Of a stretch of DNA of 64,000 nt, positions 54,251-64,000 are shown in pieces. Numbering within the stretch: the stretch's first letter is position 1; each line of letters opens with the position of its first letter. The stretch is taken from positions 558,001 to 622,000 of the forward strand of contig MU867074.1 in the NCBI GenBank assembly GCA_033725935.1, written 5' to 3'. The position numbers and the translations under genes are program-made. A model generated the notes under the pieces. That model searched no databases. It had not been told where the DNA came from and worked only from the letters and a program-made list of their open reading frames with translations. The stretch is from Cladorrhinum sp. PSN259 (Eukaryota; Ascomycota; Sordariomycetes; Sordariales; Podosporaceae).

Positions 54251-55653
54251 ATGGGGTTAACTGGGATCCAGCGCAGCATGTTGCTGTGCGGTATTGCTTC
54301 GCTTGCGATTGCGCAGTCTGTTTGGGCTGGGTCAACAGCAACGGCAACGAACACGATAGCGGAGAAGGCTCTGAGTTTGGAAGGGATCGAGGAGGGGTTA
54401 CAGGTATTTTTTTTCTTTCTCGCTCCCCATTTTAACCTCCCGTAACATATTGTGCTTGTGCGAGGTTTGCTAATGGGGTATTGGGGAAAAAAAAATTAGG
54501 AATGCGAAATAGTACAACATCTCTCGGCCCTCAAATCGGCACACCCTGCTCCCTCGGGGTTCACCTCAAAACTCTTTGCCTATTTATTCCCCGGATCACC
54601 GGCCGTGAATGCCTTGCTTGCGACGCTATACATCTCTGGACCACCAAATTTCTTGCTTGCGCTCTGTCCGACTGATATCGACCCCGCAAATCTGCAGGTG
54701 ATGGTTGCGTTTGCGGTGGGCGGGTTGCTGGGGGATACATTGTTCCATTTGTTGCCCGAGATCTTTGTGGGCGAGGATGAAGGCGATAAGGCGAGGTTTG
54801 TGCTTGTTGAGCCGAATAGGAACTTGTTATTGGGTGTGGGAATTTTGGTCGGGTTTTTGTGTTTCGTGGCTATAGATAAAGGGTTGAGGATCGCTACGGG
54901 TGGTGCTGGGCATTCGCATGATCATGGGCACTCGCATAGTCATGAGGCGCATGGGGAGGGAAAGACTAGTGGAAGTGAAGTTGCGAAGGGGAGCGGGGAG
55001 TTGAAGAAACGGAAGGGCGGGGAGAAGGAAAAGGAGGAAGAGGTCAAGGAGAAGGAGATCAATCCGAGTGTTAAGTTGGGTGGCTTGTTGAATATGATGT
55101 AAGTGAAGATCGGAACCGGGGAAGATAGGGAAGAGGAATGCTAATCGGAGGTTACAGTGCCGACTTCACTCACAACATTACGGACGGTCTCGCCATGTCA
55201 GCTTCTTTTTACGCTTCGCCCACCATCGGCGCTACGACAACCGTTGCGGTTTTCTTTCATGAGATTCCTCACGAGGTTGGCGATTTTGCGCTTTTGGTTC
55301 AGTCTGGCTTCACAAAGAAGCAGGCTATGGGCGCTCAGTTCGTTACGGCCGTTGGCGCCCTGCTTGGAACGCTCATTGGTATTGCTATTCAGGAGTTCGG
55401 TGGTGGCGGTAGCAACGCTGATGGCGCGGCTATGGGATTGCACGATGGCATTTGGGGAACGAGTCTCAGCTGGGGCGATATGCTTCTGCCCTTCACTGCT
55501 GGCACCTTCCTCTACGTTGGTACCGTTGCTGTCATTCCTGAGCTGCTTGAGACGGGCCCCAACAAGGGTGTTGAGCTGCGCAAGATGCTGGTGCAGTTTG
55601 CTGCTATTGCGGCTGGTGCTGGTATTATGCTCTATATCTCTTGGCACGATTGA
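54251..55653 (+). CDS. YKE4: ZIP-family zinc transporter, YKE4/KE4 (SLC39A7)-like
   Basis: Moves zinc across the ER or other endomembrane. Exons: 54251-54403, 54500-55098, 55158-55653, giving 415 aa. A signal-like N-terminus (RSMLLCGIASLAIAQSVWAG) is followed by TM helices (VMVAFAVGGLLGDTLFHLLP, LLLGVGILVGFLCFVAIDKG). The cytosolic loop is histidine-rich (HSHDHGHSHSHEAHGEG) and then Lys/Glu-rich (KKRKGGEKEKEEE). The metal-binding core is TM4 FTHNITDGLAMSASF and TM5 FFHEIPHEVGDFALL, with the HNxxDG and HEIPHE signatures intact. Three more helices end in MLYISWHD. The second splice falls just before TM4. The HEIPHE form (not HExxHE with other residues) and the His-rich loop favour the KE4 subgroup. 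Confidence 0.93.
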
Positions 55654-55896
55654 AAGAATATGAGTCGAACGCTTGTCACGTTTAAATAATAGGCTATTCA
55701 CCTTCAGATAACATGCTCATCCCATCCATGGAGTCGGCGCATAATATTGTCAATCAGGGATTTCGGATTCCCATTGTGTAACCTTAAGGGGTATAAGAAA
55801 TCCCGCGAACTTGGGCCACGAGATTTCTTTCTCCTCCTCTAAATCGCACTCGAGCGTTATAGAGAAACGTAACTACTATAGGTCCATAACCTAAAT

Positions 55897-56347
55897 ATGG
55901 CGGAAATACCACCACCATCAGCATCGAGACCGCTCTTCGTCTATGGCACGCTTATGCGCCCTCCTTGTGCTCGCCTTAGTCTTGATGGGGGATGCCTCCA
56001 AAGAAAGCGAAGTCTCCCTGTTGGTCCAACAGGGGACAGTCTGTGGCTACAGACGCTTCTGGGTTCACAGCTCTGACTTCCCAACTGCAAAGAAGCGGAA
56101 CGATAGAATGGGATTTCTTGACGGCTACATTATTTCCCCCCTAACACAGACCCAGCGACGCAAACTAGATAATTACGAGGAAGCACGCGACATTGAGGAG
56201 ACTATCATTTGGTTCAACGAAGTTGAGGGTTACATGACACGGGTACTGGCTGATATCTGGGTTTGGGAAAAGGAGGAGGATTTCTTCAGTGGGGACCCGT
56301 GTGATTTGGAAAAGTTTAAGAGTGTAGGCTTGAGTCTTTTTGAATGA
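55897..56347 (+). pseudogene. AIG2/gamma-glutamylcyclotransferase-like gene with a frameshift
   Basis: AIG2-like cyclotransferases cleave gamma-glutamyl compounds to 5-oxoproline. Frame 1 begins at 55897 with MAEIPPPSASRPLFVYGTLM, the family's defining FVYGTLM motif, but then runs to a stop. From about 55966 the family sequence continues in the next frame: VLALVLMGDASKESEVSLL, GTVCGYRRFWVHSSDFPTAK, then LTQTQRRKLDNYEEARD and VLADIWVWEK. One base too many in CCTCCTTGTG (55960-55969) explains the break, and no intron of believable size fits. The rest of the domain, including the Glu of YEEARD, looks intact, so this is a recent lesion or a base-calling error. The gene lies 244 nt downstream of the zinc transporter. 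Confidence 0.75.
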
Positions 56348-59063
56348 TTATCGGAGGAAGATGGAGGAGGATAAGCGGGAGAAAGAGGAGGAGAAGAGCA
56401 ACTCATAAGATAGTGTCAAACTGGGGGTAACGAACAACATCTTCTAGTAGCTGGCCTTGAACAATTGACTAAATCTTAGTCCCGTTGATCGAAATGTGTT
56501 TATTGGTGTTGTTGTCTTCATCCCTCTTGGCAAGGCTCAGATACCTGTCCATCCGTCACTCTTGAAGGTTGATGATACATTCCATCTCAAGTTATGCATA
56601 TCTTGTGACGAGAAAAGCGTATTAGATTTCCCGCTCCTGCAACTTATTATGGCAGACAGATACGCTGGGTAGCATTCGGGCTTGCCGTGGCTGATTAATC
56701 ACAGTGGCCCAGAAGATGAGAAGATGAAAAGGGGAAACAAACAAAGAGTCATCAGAGACAACAGCAAAACATTTTGGGTATCGTTACCCGGTGGAGTCAT
56801 TGCTGTGTGAAAAGTCTGAAGATGCTAGTGACTCTTTTTAGACACGATATCAATAATTACTAATTATTAATTGCACTGTGATAGAGCCACGACAGCCTCA
56901 AAGCTAATGCGAGTCTGTGTGGGAACACGCTTGTGGTAAAATTTACCACATGGAGTGTCAGCCGCCTGGTTGAATGGTCGTGGAGGAGTGACGAATGGGG
57001 AAAAGGCTGTGCCAGGGGTTGTTTATAGTTCCCGTCTGTCATCGTCGGGGATAAACATTTGAAACGGCATGTCATGACAAAGGCGTAACCACATTACAGA
57101 TCGTTTATAGACGCCGTAAATGAGCTCATCCGATGAGACTAACGGGATAGTAAATCAGTGGCACTGCGCCGGGAAATTGCACTATTTGTTGAAATGGGGT
57201 TGGGAATCCCCCTGATGAACCGTGACGACGATGATGATTCCTCCTGACAGGTCATAGTAAGCAAGCCACATCATACAAGAAACCCTGACGGAGACATGGC
57301 GTTTCCGAGGAAGACCCAGGTATTTGTTTCGGTATCCGATGCCTTGGCCTGTAAAAATACGCAGTGCGCGGCAGTGTACGCAGGTGCAGTGGTATTTTGT
57401 AGATGATGTGCGGCCCGGCGATGACTCCCAACTGTCGGTGTTACCACACCTTCCCTAAGGCCCAGTTTTATGGTATTGCAGAAAACGGATTATTTCCGAC
57501 TGATCGGTTGGGCAACCCTCATGGGCTCTCTTTGATGCCTGCTCTGGTGACCTGCTGTGAGTGGGCTGTTCCATGAATTTTCAATTGAGGTTACATCTAG
57601 CGAGGAAAAATCTAGATTCATAAAATGTAAATGATATCTCAACTGTTTTCAGCTCGCCGTGATCGGGAAGGGAGAGAACAATGAATTGGAGATGCGGAAG
57701 AGGGTCTGGGTTCACCCCAGGCATCACATCCCCCACCATGCGGGGAGAGGGGCGGTGGAGACTGGTCACTAGACCCACTAAATTCTTAGACAGTCTCCAG
57801 ATGATCCCATTGGATGTCAGTCCTCAGAACACCATCACCAACTTTCTTTCAACTTGCACCTCTTGGGTCGATTTCGTCCGAAACCGGTCAACATTCGAAC
57901 TGCCACAGCATGCACCTTGTCCCAAATATCCCAAAAGGTGCTGCAGGAGCGTGGCATGCCGTGTGTCCTCAAAGCCGAGCGAGACAACCGCGCCAGACCA
58001 CATCGCCAGACCAAGCCTCAATGGGTCTAGGAAGCGTCTTTCAGGTTCCAAGCGAAGACAGAGTTTTATTTTCTCTTTTGATGTCCGATGACCGGTCACG
58101 GACCTCTACGCCTTGTAGAAGACAGCGACCAAACAAAGGACCCAGCAACCGGGGAACCTAGTCTGGGGTCTTCGAGTCCACTCAAGCTTTGTCCATATTC
58201 TTGGGCCTTGTTCGTCATCGACCAGCCCTCTTTCGCTCGCCGTTATGGGCGGTGGGACCACGGATTGCGGTTGGGACTGTGGCCAGTGCGTATACGTGTA
58301 GATCTTCGCACCCTTCACGACATCCAAACCATCACATCATTGCATTACTGCATCCTTCAATCCTTATCACATCAGAGGACAGCCCACAGGGCGTGAGGCG
58401 TCATTAGAATATGCCCAAGACAATATTCCAGTTTGTGCAAGTGCATGAGACCTTAGCTCCCCAAGGGGAAAGCCAAGAAAGCCCCGCCTCTTGTCATTGT
58501 CGACCATCCAGACCTCAGGACCACCTCCCGCCCTTTTGGATCACACCCTCCCGTCCCAATCGTCCAATCAGCATCAGCAGGGGACCCCCCTTGTCCGGGT
58601 AGGAAACAGCAAGCCATGCCGGAGACAGACGCAGGCAGATCATGGGCTGCACACGCGGCGGCTTGGGATTTCCGCTTTTTCTGATTTCTCTGCCTCCATC
58701 TGCTGGGGTAGCTGGGGTGGGCTTTGTAATGAGTCAAATGCTTTGTTGCACGCCGTCGCTAGATGGCTCCAAGGTTATGATGTGCTCAGGGTAGCTATAA
58801 GACTGCCTTTGCGCCGCCTCGAAAGTTAGGCACATGGCTCATACACCGGACTCTTCTATCACTCATAACGTCTTCAAGCGTCCTCCTGTCAGGCCGTTTC
58901 GCAAACGTCTTTCCCCACGGCAACCAACAGGTCCAGGTTACACCAACAATATCTGAACAATCTGATATTAGCAAACTTCACCACCTCTCAGCTTCCTTCC
59001 GTTCCTTTCCTTTGTTGTTGTCTTTCTTCCCTTGGTCCTGCAAAGGCATTGCTTGACTGAGTT
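56348..59063. other. Long intergenic region, no gene recognised
   Basis: About 2.7 kb between two plus-strand genes. Open frames of up to 136 codons around 57680-58400 overlap one another in all frames and have no recognisable content. The right end is the promoter and leader of the arrestin-like gene. Confidence 0.5.
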
Positions 59064-60698
59064 ATGCCGTCGACAATGGCAACGGTAGCAACACCTTCGA
59101 CCTCGGCGTCGAGTACTACTGCCTCCTCCGCCAATGATTTTCCTCAAGTTACTAGACCATTGGCCTACCCAAAGTCTGATATCAAAATCAACTTGAGGGA
59201 CCACTACAGCTCAAAAATCTATACATCTTCCTCGCCCGTGGCCGGCGATGTGACCATCACCACAAAGCGGGATGTCCACTTCGATTCAATTCAGATCGTT
59301 TTGATAGGCAACACGAAGGCCAGTTTCGATGGCTTGAGCTTCCCTCAGGAGGTTACCCACACTTTTCTCAAGATGGTGATGCCGATCCCAGAGTCAACCT
59401 ACCCCGTTCCCAGAGTGCTCGAGACAGGTCAGACGTACACGATCCCCTTCAACTTCGTTATTCCGAACCAACTCACCATCAATGCTTGCAATCACGAGCG
59501 ACTCTCGGATCAGCTTCAGGACCATCACGTCCTGCTTCCTCCCAGTCTCGGTACAGGCTTTCAGAAGGACGACATGGCGCCTCGCACGACTCAGGTCGAA
59601 TATGTTATCAAGGCCAGAGTGCTCAAAGAATCAGTGCTTGGTGGGAAGAAGATTCGGATCGTGGAAGCTACGCAACAGATTCGGGTTCTTCCTGCATCAC
59701 CCGAAGAGCCTCCCCTCAACATCACGGAAAAGGACCAGCTGTACAAGATGTCCAAGATCAAGGCGATTCGTAAAACCTTCCTCGGAAGCAAAGTTGGCAA
59801 GCTTACAGCTACTGCTTTCCAGCCTGGCGCTGCTGTTGTGGCAGCTGATGGGAGTAAGCTGAAGTCCAAGCCAACGGCACGTATTAGTCTTAGCTACGAC
59901 CCGGAATCACCTACCATGCCGCCTCCGCAGATCACGAGCATATCCGGCAAGATTACGGCTCACACATACTATTCATCAGGCACCATCTCGAGCTTCCCCA
60001 ACCTTGGGTTATGGAACCAGCCATACATTCTTGATAGGAGGGGCCAGTTCTACACTTCTGTTTCTTTGCCGCCTATCTCAGTTCCAGCAGAACAACCAGC
60101 TTGGACGCAGCGAATGACGACGACGAGAAGGGATTCAGGCTATGGTAGCGAGTCTTCGGAATCACCTGGTCCCAACAATGACAACACCGCCAAGACGAAG
60201 AAGGACAAGAAGAACAAGAGCAAGAGCAGGAGCAAGAGCCCAGTCTACATGACCAGCACTTTGGATATTCCTTTCGATCTGCCGACCGACAAGAAGACTT
60301 TCGTCCCGACCTTCCATTCGTGTATCGCTTCGAGGGTGTATACCTTGACCTTGTCTATCGGAGTGAGCGCCAAGGGTGCCAGTGGGCAGGTGTCATTGAC
60401 CATGCCTCTGCAGGTGGCGATTGAGGGCCCTGCTGCTGAGACAGCAGAGCCAACCGAAGGATTGCCTAGCTTCGAGGAGGCAGCAGCTGACGAGCACTTG
60501 AGGCCTAGAGTTTTGCAGGTGCCTGGTGAGGTTCCGGCTGGTAGGCCTAGTTGGGGACCTCATCTGACACAGGCTCCGGCTTATGTAGATTATGATGGCA
60601 ACAGAGGAGGTGGCGGCGCTGAGATTGAGGCTGTGGCAGCAGGAGGGGATGACCTGCCTGGATATGGAGACACTGGACATGCGAGGAGGAGAGATTGA
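59064..60698 (+). CDS. Arrestin-like protein
   Basis: Single exon, 544 aa. After a Ser/Thr/Ala-rich start, the arrestin N-fold is seen: IKINLRDHYSSKIYTSSSPV, then AGDVTITTKRDVHFDSIQIV and LIGNTKASFDG. It continues through GQTYTIPFNFVIPNQLTINA and VEYVIKARVLKES. The segment HERLSDQLQDHHVLLPPSLG is typical of a widespread ascomycete arrestin family. A C-terminal fold (SISGKITAHTYYSSGTISSF, later FHSCIASRVYTLTLSIGVSA) is interrupted by a lysine-rich insertion (KTKKDKKNKSKSRSKSP). Fungal alpha-arrestins link Rsp5-type ubiquitin ligases to membrane transporters. The PY motif they use is not obvious here, although PGYGDT near the C-terminus is a weak candidate. The cargo is unknown. Confidence 0.82.
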   Translation: MPSTMATVATPSTSASSTTASSANDFPQVTRPLAYPKSDIKINLRDHYSSKIYTSSSPVAGDVTITTKRDVHFDSIQIVLIGNTKASFDGLSFPQEVTHTFLKMVMPIPESTYPVPRVLETGQTYTIPFNFVIPNQLTINACNHERLSDQLQDHHVLLPPSLGTGFQKDDMAPRTTQVEYVIKARVLKESVLGGKKIRIVEATQQIRVLPASPEEPPLNITEKDQLYKMSKIKAIRKTFLGSKVGKLTATAFQPGAAVVAADGSKLKSKPTARISLSYDPESPTMPPPQITSISGKITAHTYYSSGTISSFPNLGLWNQPYILDRRGQFYTSVSLPPISVPAEQPAWTQRMTTTRRDSGYGSESSESPGPNNDNTAKTKKDKKNKSKSRSKSPVYMTSTLDIPFDLPTDKKTFVPTFHSCIASRVYTLTLSIGVSAKGASGQVSLTMPLQVAIEGPAAETAEPTEGLPSFEEAAADEHLRPRVLQVPGEVPAGRPSWGPHLTQAPAYVDYDGNRGGGGAEIEAVAAGGDDLPGYGDTGHARRRD

Positions 60699-62243
60699 AA
60701 GGTGTAGCTTGAGGTGCCGGTTTCTTTTGTTATTTTCTTTTCCTTCGTAGGTTGTGGAGCATTCTGGGTAAGCGCATACATGATTGGAATTGGAGATACC
60801 AAAAAGGAGGCATATCTAAAAGATCGAATTGGATACCGGGGTTCTATCGTGATCAACACGGCATACGAAATAAACGGGGGATATGAAAATTAATCATGGG
60901 CTTGGGTGGTTTCTTAGCGAAGATTGAAGATTATGGGCAGAATGTTTAATGAAATATTTGCTAAAAAATGAAAAAAAGACCCCTTGATTGTGCAATGCGA
61001 TTCATCGGAATGTTTGTGAGGTGAGACAAAAAGGGGGTAACACTGCAGCCTACGAGTTGTTCGTGTTGCGGATACCGGCTACGGATCCTGCTACGGATGG
61101 ACGTCAATTTATGAATCCAATCAATATTGCTTCACTTGGCAGTTAAACCCTTCTGTACTTCTTTGCATGGCAGCATCAATAAAAATCTCAAAAGTCTTGT
61201 TGCCGGGACACGGATTTTGTATCCGGCTCTGGATGGAAATGATGCAGTAATTGGGGGAGGGTATGACTATACCCGAGCATTCTACGGGTTAGATGCATGT
61301 GTAAGTGCCTTCAGTGAAACCGGAGACTTCTGAATAACGGTGGTGTTGGCGGGAAGAACTACTGGAAAGACCTTGAGAAAAAAAGAAATGGCCGCCATTG
61401 GTCAGACAAGTAAACAATCCATCAAACGAAGGTTGTCAAAGCTTCTACGTAGTTGGTTCTGTTACAACTGGTCTTTTCATTCGGTGCAACATTCAGGAAC
61501 CAAAAGCCGTTTTCTGTGTGGGGGAGGGGGGCATTCCCGGCAGTGTCTCTCACGAACCACTCCGGCTAAATTTAGCGAAGTATCTTTTCCCCACTTCAAA
61601 CGGATCAGTGGGGCCCATACAATTCCTCGCCAAATCATTGGTAGGACTCGTTTCACTTCCCCTGGTTAACCGTAATGGTTCTTGGGCTTCCTGCTGGCTG
61701 GCACCCTTCTTTCCTCTGCGGATTATTTTTGACACCTTATTTTTTTTCCACAAGCTACCTTCTCAAAACATTTCTGGAGAAGAACATTTAAGTTGTTTGT
61801 TTACCAAAACAGAACTCACCACCGCGCGCTATCGACGGTTTTGTTTTCGTAGGACTACGCACCACACTAGGAAGGAGGAGGCAAACCAACCCGCATATTA
61901 CTGGATCTCACCCGTTCTGCCCGGACCACGAACGAGAGAGTGTGAGACCGAACACGCGTCCAAATCCTTCACAGGCATTCGGTGCCGATTACGTTCGTTA
62001 CTTTTTTCCCTCGGCCAGGAAGACAGAACAATAGCCATTATCTTGGTGACATTGAACTCAAACAGCTGAGGAACCTTGACATGCTCTCTTTCTGACCTAC
62101 TTGCGGAACCTCCAATTGCCGAGACGAACAGCGCCGTACGATCTCAATCACGACCCTTCGCCGCAGAGTACCGAACCGACGGGACCCCTATGAATTGAAA
62201 CCTCCCTTGCAACCACTGTCTCTGACAGCCCTCACACCCCACC
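60699..62243. other. Intergenic, EMP70 promoter
   Basis: About 1.5 kb between two plus-strand genes. A frame of 223 codons (61398-62069, plus) is open but has no domain and no family resemblance. It probably overlaps the promoter and leader of the EMP70 gene. Confidence 0.5.
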
Positions 62244-64000
62244 ATGCACATCGCAATGCATACCGATCTTAGCACCTGGGCGACCATCGCCCTCCTCATA
62301 GTCCCAACCTCAGCATTCTACATTCCCTTCTTCTCAGTCCACTCCTACCCATCCAAATCGCCAATCCCACTGCTAGTCAACAAAGTCTACTCCGACACCT
62401 CACAACTCCAGTATGCATACTACGACCTTCCATTCGTCTGTCCGAGACCTACCTCCCGACCACTCGGTACCTCCGGTTTATTTTCCGGCCAGAACATACC
62501 GCTAAACCTAGGCGAAGTACTACGTGGAGACCGCATCACAGCGTCGGATATAAGTCTACGCATGCAAGAGGATAATGAGTGTTCCGTACTTTGCGCCAGA
62601 CGGGTAGACCCCAAGGCTCTGAAAAGGGCAAGGGAACTGGTCAAGGAGGGTTACGTGGTTGAATGGATAGTGGATAACTTACCCGGCGCTACCAGCTTTG
62701 TTACGGTTGATAAGACGAGGAAGTACTATGCGGCAGGGTTCAAGTTGGGACAAGTTGAGGGTAAAGGGCATACGCAGAAGGTTTACCTGAACAATCACTT
62801 TACGATTGTTATTCGGTACAGAAATGCCCAGGGCAGAAAGGGCGAAAGGGGTGAGAAGGTAGTTGTCGGGTTTGAGGTTTACCCCAAGAGCGTCGGGCCG
62901 AGTGCAGAGAGGGATGGGGAAACTGGGTGTCCGGCTGATTTGGTTAGTAAAGGCGGGGAGAAGTTTGAGCTTCTCGAGAGTGCCGAGGGCCTGAACGGGA
63001 CGACGACGATTCACTACAGTTATGCAATTTATTTTCGGGAGGATAATTCCATCGAGTGGAGCAAGAGGTGGGATTTGTACTTTGTTAACCAGGAGGAAGG
63101 GGCCAAGATTCACTGGATGGCTATTGTAAATTCGTTGATTATTTGTGGGGTTTTGACGGGAGTTGTGTTGATGATTCTGGCGAGGACGGTTAGGGCTGAT
63201 ATCAAGGGGTATAGGGATGGGCTACTTGAGAAGGGTAAACGAAAGGTGATCAAGGACAAGGTTTCGGGACTGTTGGATCAGGGCGATGAGGTTGGTGTGG
63301 TGGATGATGATGAGGATGATGATGATGAGGAGGATGCGGGAGGGGTGGAGGATGTTACTGGGTGGAAGCTGCTTCATGCCGATGTGTTTCGGACTCCCAG
63401 GAACGGGCATTTGCTTGCGCCATTGGTTGGTTCGGGCATGCAGCTGCTGTTTATGGCTGTTGGTTTGGTTTTGCTGAGTGCCCTGGGGATTTTGAGTCCC
63501 AGCTTCAGGGGTGGATTCATAAGCTTTGGGGTTGGGTTGTTTGTGTTTGCGGGGCTGTTGTCGGGATATTTCTCGTCAAGGGTTTATAAGACTTTTGGTG
63601 GACGGGACTGGAGAAGGAACACGGTGGTCACGGCTACTTTGTTTCCGGGGCTCCTGTTCGCCATTGTCTTCGTACTCAACTTGTTTGTTTGGGCGCAAGC
63701 TTCGAGCACGGCGCTTCCGTTTGGTACGCTGATTGCGATGGTGTTCCTCTGGCTGTGCGTTCAAGTTCCCCTGGTGTATGCGGGAGCTTGGTATGGGTTT
63801 CTCAAGGCTGGCAACTGGGAATATCCGACCAAGACGAGCAGTATTCCGAGGCAGATCCCACAGCAGGCTTGGTATATCAAGGGGATGAACGCGGCGCTGC
63901 TTGCGGGCTTGATACCGTTTGCTGTCATTTTCATTGAGCTATTGTTTGTGTTCCAGTCGGTGTGGCAGGACAAGAGCGGGTATTACTACGTCTTCGGGTT
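62244..64000 (+). CDS. Endomembrane protein 70 / TM9SF nonaspanin (3' end beyond window)
   Basis: Nonaspanins are nine-TM Golgi/endosomal proteins involved in sorting of membrane proteins and, in yeast, in copper and adhesion phenotypes. The frame is open from the ATG in ACCATGC at 62244 to the window edge: at least 585 residues, no intron seen. A signal peptide (STWATIALLIVPTSAFYIPF) precedes the lumenal domain with PLLVNKVYSDTSQLQYAYYD, LPFVCPRP, GEVLRGDRI and WIVDNLPGAT. TM1 (WMAIVNSLIICGVLTGVVLM) is followed by an acidic cytosolic loop (DDDEDDDDEEDAGG), then GWKLLHADVFRTPRNGHLLA and further TM segments. All are classic TM9SF features. The last helices and the C-terminal sorting signal are outside the window. 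Confidence 0.93.
   Translation, partial: MHIAMHTDLSTWATIALLIVPTSAFYIPFFSVHSYPSKSPIPLLVNKVYSDTSQLQYAYYDLPFVCPRPTSRPLGTSGLFSGQNIPLNLGEVLRGDRITASDISLRMQEDNECSVLCARRVDPKALKRARELVKEGYVVEWIVDNLPGATSFVTVDKTRKYYAAGFKLGQVEGKGHTQKVYLNNHFTIVIRYRNAQGRKGERGEKVVVGFEVYPKSVGPSAERDGETGCPADLVSKGGEKFELLESAEGLNGTTTIHYSYAIYFREDNSIEWSKRWDLYFVNQEEGAKIHWMAIVNSLIICGVLTGVVLMILARTVRADIKGYRDGLLEKGKRKVIKDKVSGLLDQGDEVGVVDDDEDDDDEEDAGGVEDVTGWKLLHADVFRTPRNGHLLAPLVGSGMQLLFMAVGLVLLSALGILSPSFRGGFISFGVGLFVFAGLLSGYFSSRVYKTFGGRDWRRNTVVTATLFPGLLFAIVFVLNLFVWAQASSTALPFGTLIAMVFLWLCVQVPLVYAGAWYGFLKAGNWEYPTKTSSIPRQIPQQAWYIKGMNAALLAGLIPFAVIFIELLFVFQSVWQDKSGYYYVFG

Noticed and set aside
61398..62069. 223-codon open frame on the plus strand before the EMP70 gene
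   Set aside because: Its sequence has no family resemblance and overlaps the likely promoter and leader; a chance frame is more likely.

Overview
The window looks like nuclear DNA of a filamentous ascomycete (Pezizomycotina). Genes are mono- or few-exon, with 50-185 nt introns that have GTRNGT donors, CTAAC/CTAAT-like branch sites and YAG acceptors. Several families are typical of moulds: a desaturase-cytochrome b5 fusion, an SRE-type iron GATA factor, a fungal-rhodopsin/PTH11-like membrane protein and a GPI-anchored GH17 glucanase. An EED-type PRC2 subunit argues against Aspergillus-like lineages, which lack PRC2. A leotiomycete or sordariomycete is plausible but not proven.

Layout. 1-11 kb: delta-9 desaturase (+), tRNA-Asp (-), YIPF6/Yip4-like Golgi protein (-), twin-PAS protein (-). 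13.8-20.2 kb: EED-like WD40 protein (+), Rrn11-like Pol I factor (-), complex I NDUFA5/29.9 kDa subunit (-), metallophosphoesterase (-). 21.6-28.1 kb: chorismate mutase (+), BCP1/BCCIP (-), TVP15 (-), SRE-type two-finger GATA repressor (-). 30.6-43.8 kb: unrecognised acidic protein (-), SAP/Acinus-like RNA-binding protein (+), Bfr1 (-), RPB5 (+), rhodopsin-domain membrane protein (-). 47.8-64 kb: PNPOx-like FMN protein (-), secreted protein with a bacterial-looking domain (+), GH17 glucanase (+), ZIP zinc transporter (+), frameshifted AIG2-like cyclotransferase (+), arrestin-like protein (+), and an EMP70/TM9SF gene cut by the window edge (+).

Most genes are housekeeping functions of unrelated pathways and no biosynthetic cluster is visible. 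The best regulatory signal is upstream of the iron GATA factor: three exact ATCWGATAA sites within 1.5 kb, the published consensus for this class of factor, suggesting autoregulation. Other points of note are a 15-nt micro-exon in TVP15, an in-frame stop-free intron in the glucanase, the frameshift in the cyclotransferase gene, a secreted protein that may be of bacterial origin, and two decayed tRNA-like sequences. I found no transposon with coding capacity, no CRISPR array, no rRNA gene and no viral element. I do not see a clear undescribed system here.

All exon joins were made by eye from splice consensus and reading-frame continuity. Every multi-exon model sums to a multiple of three.
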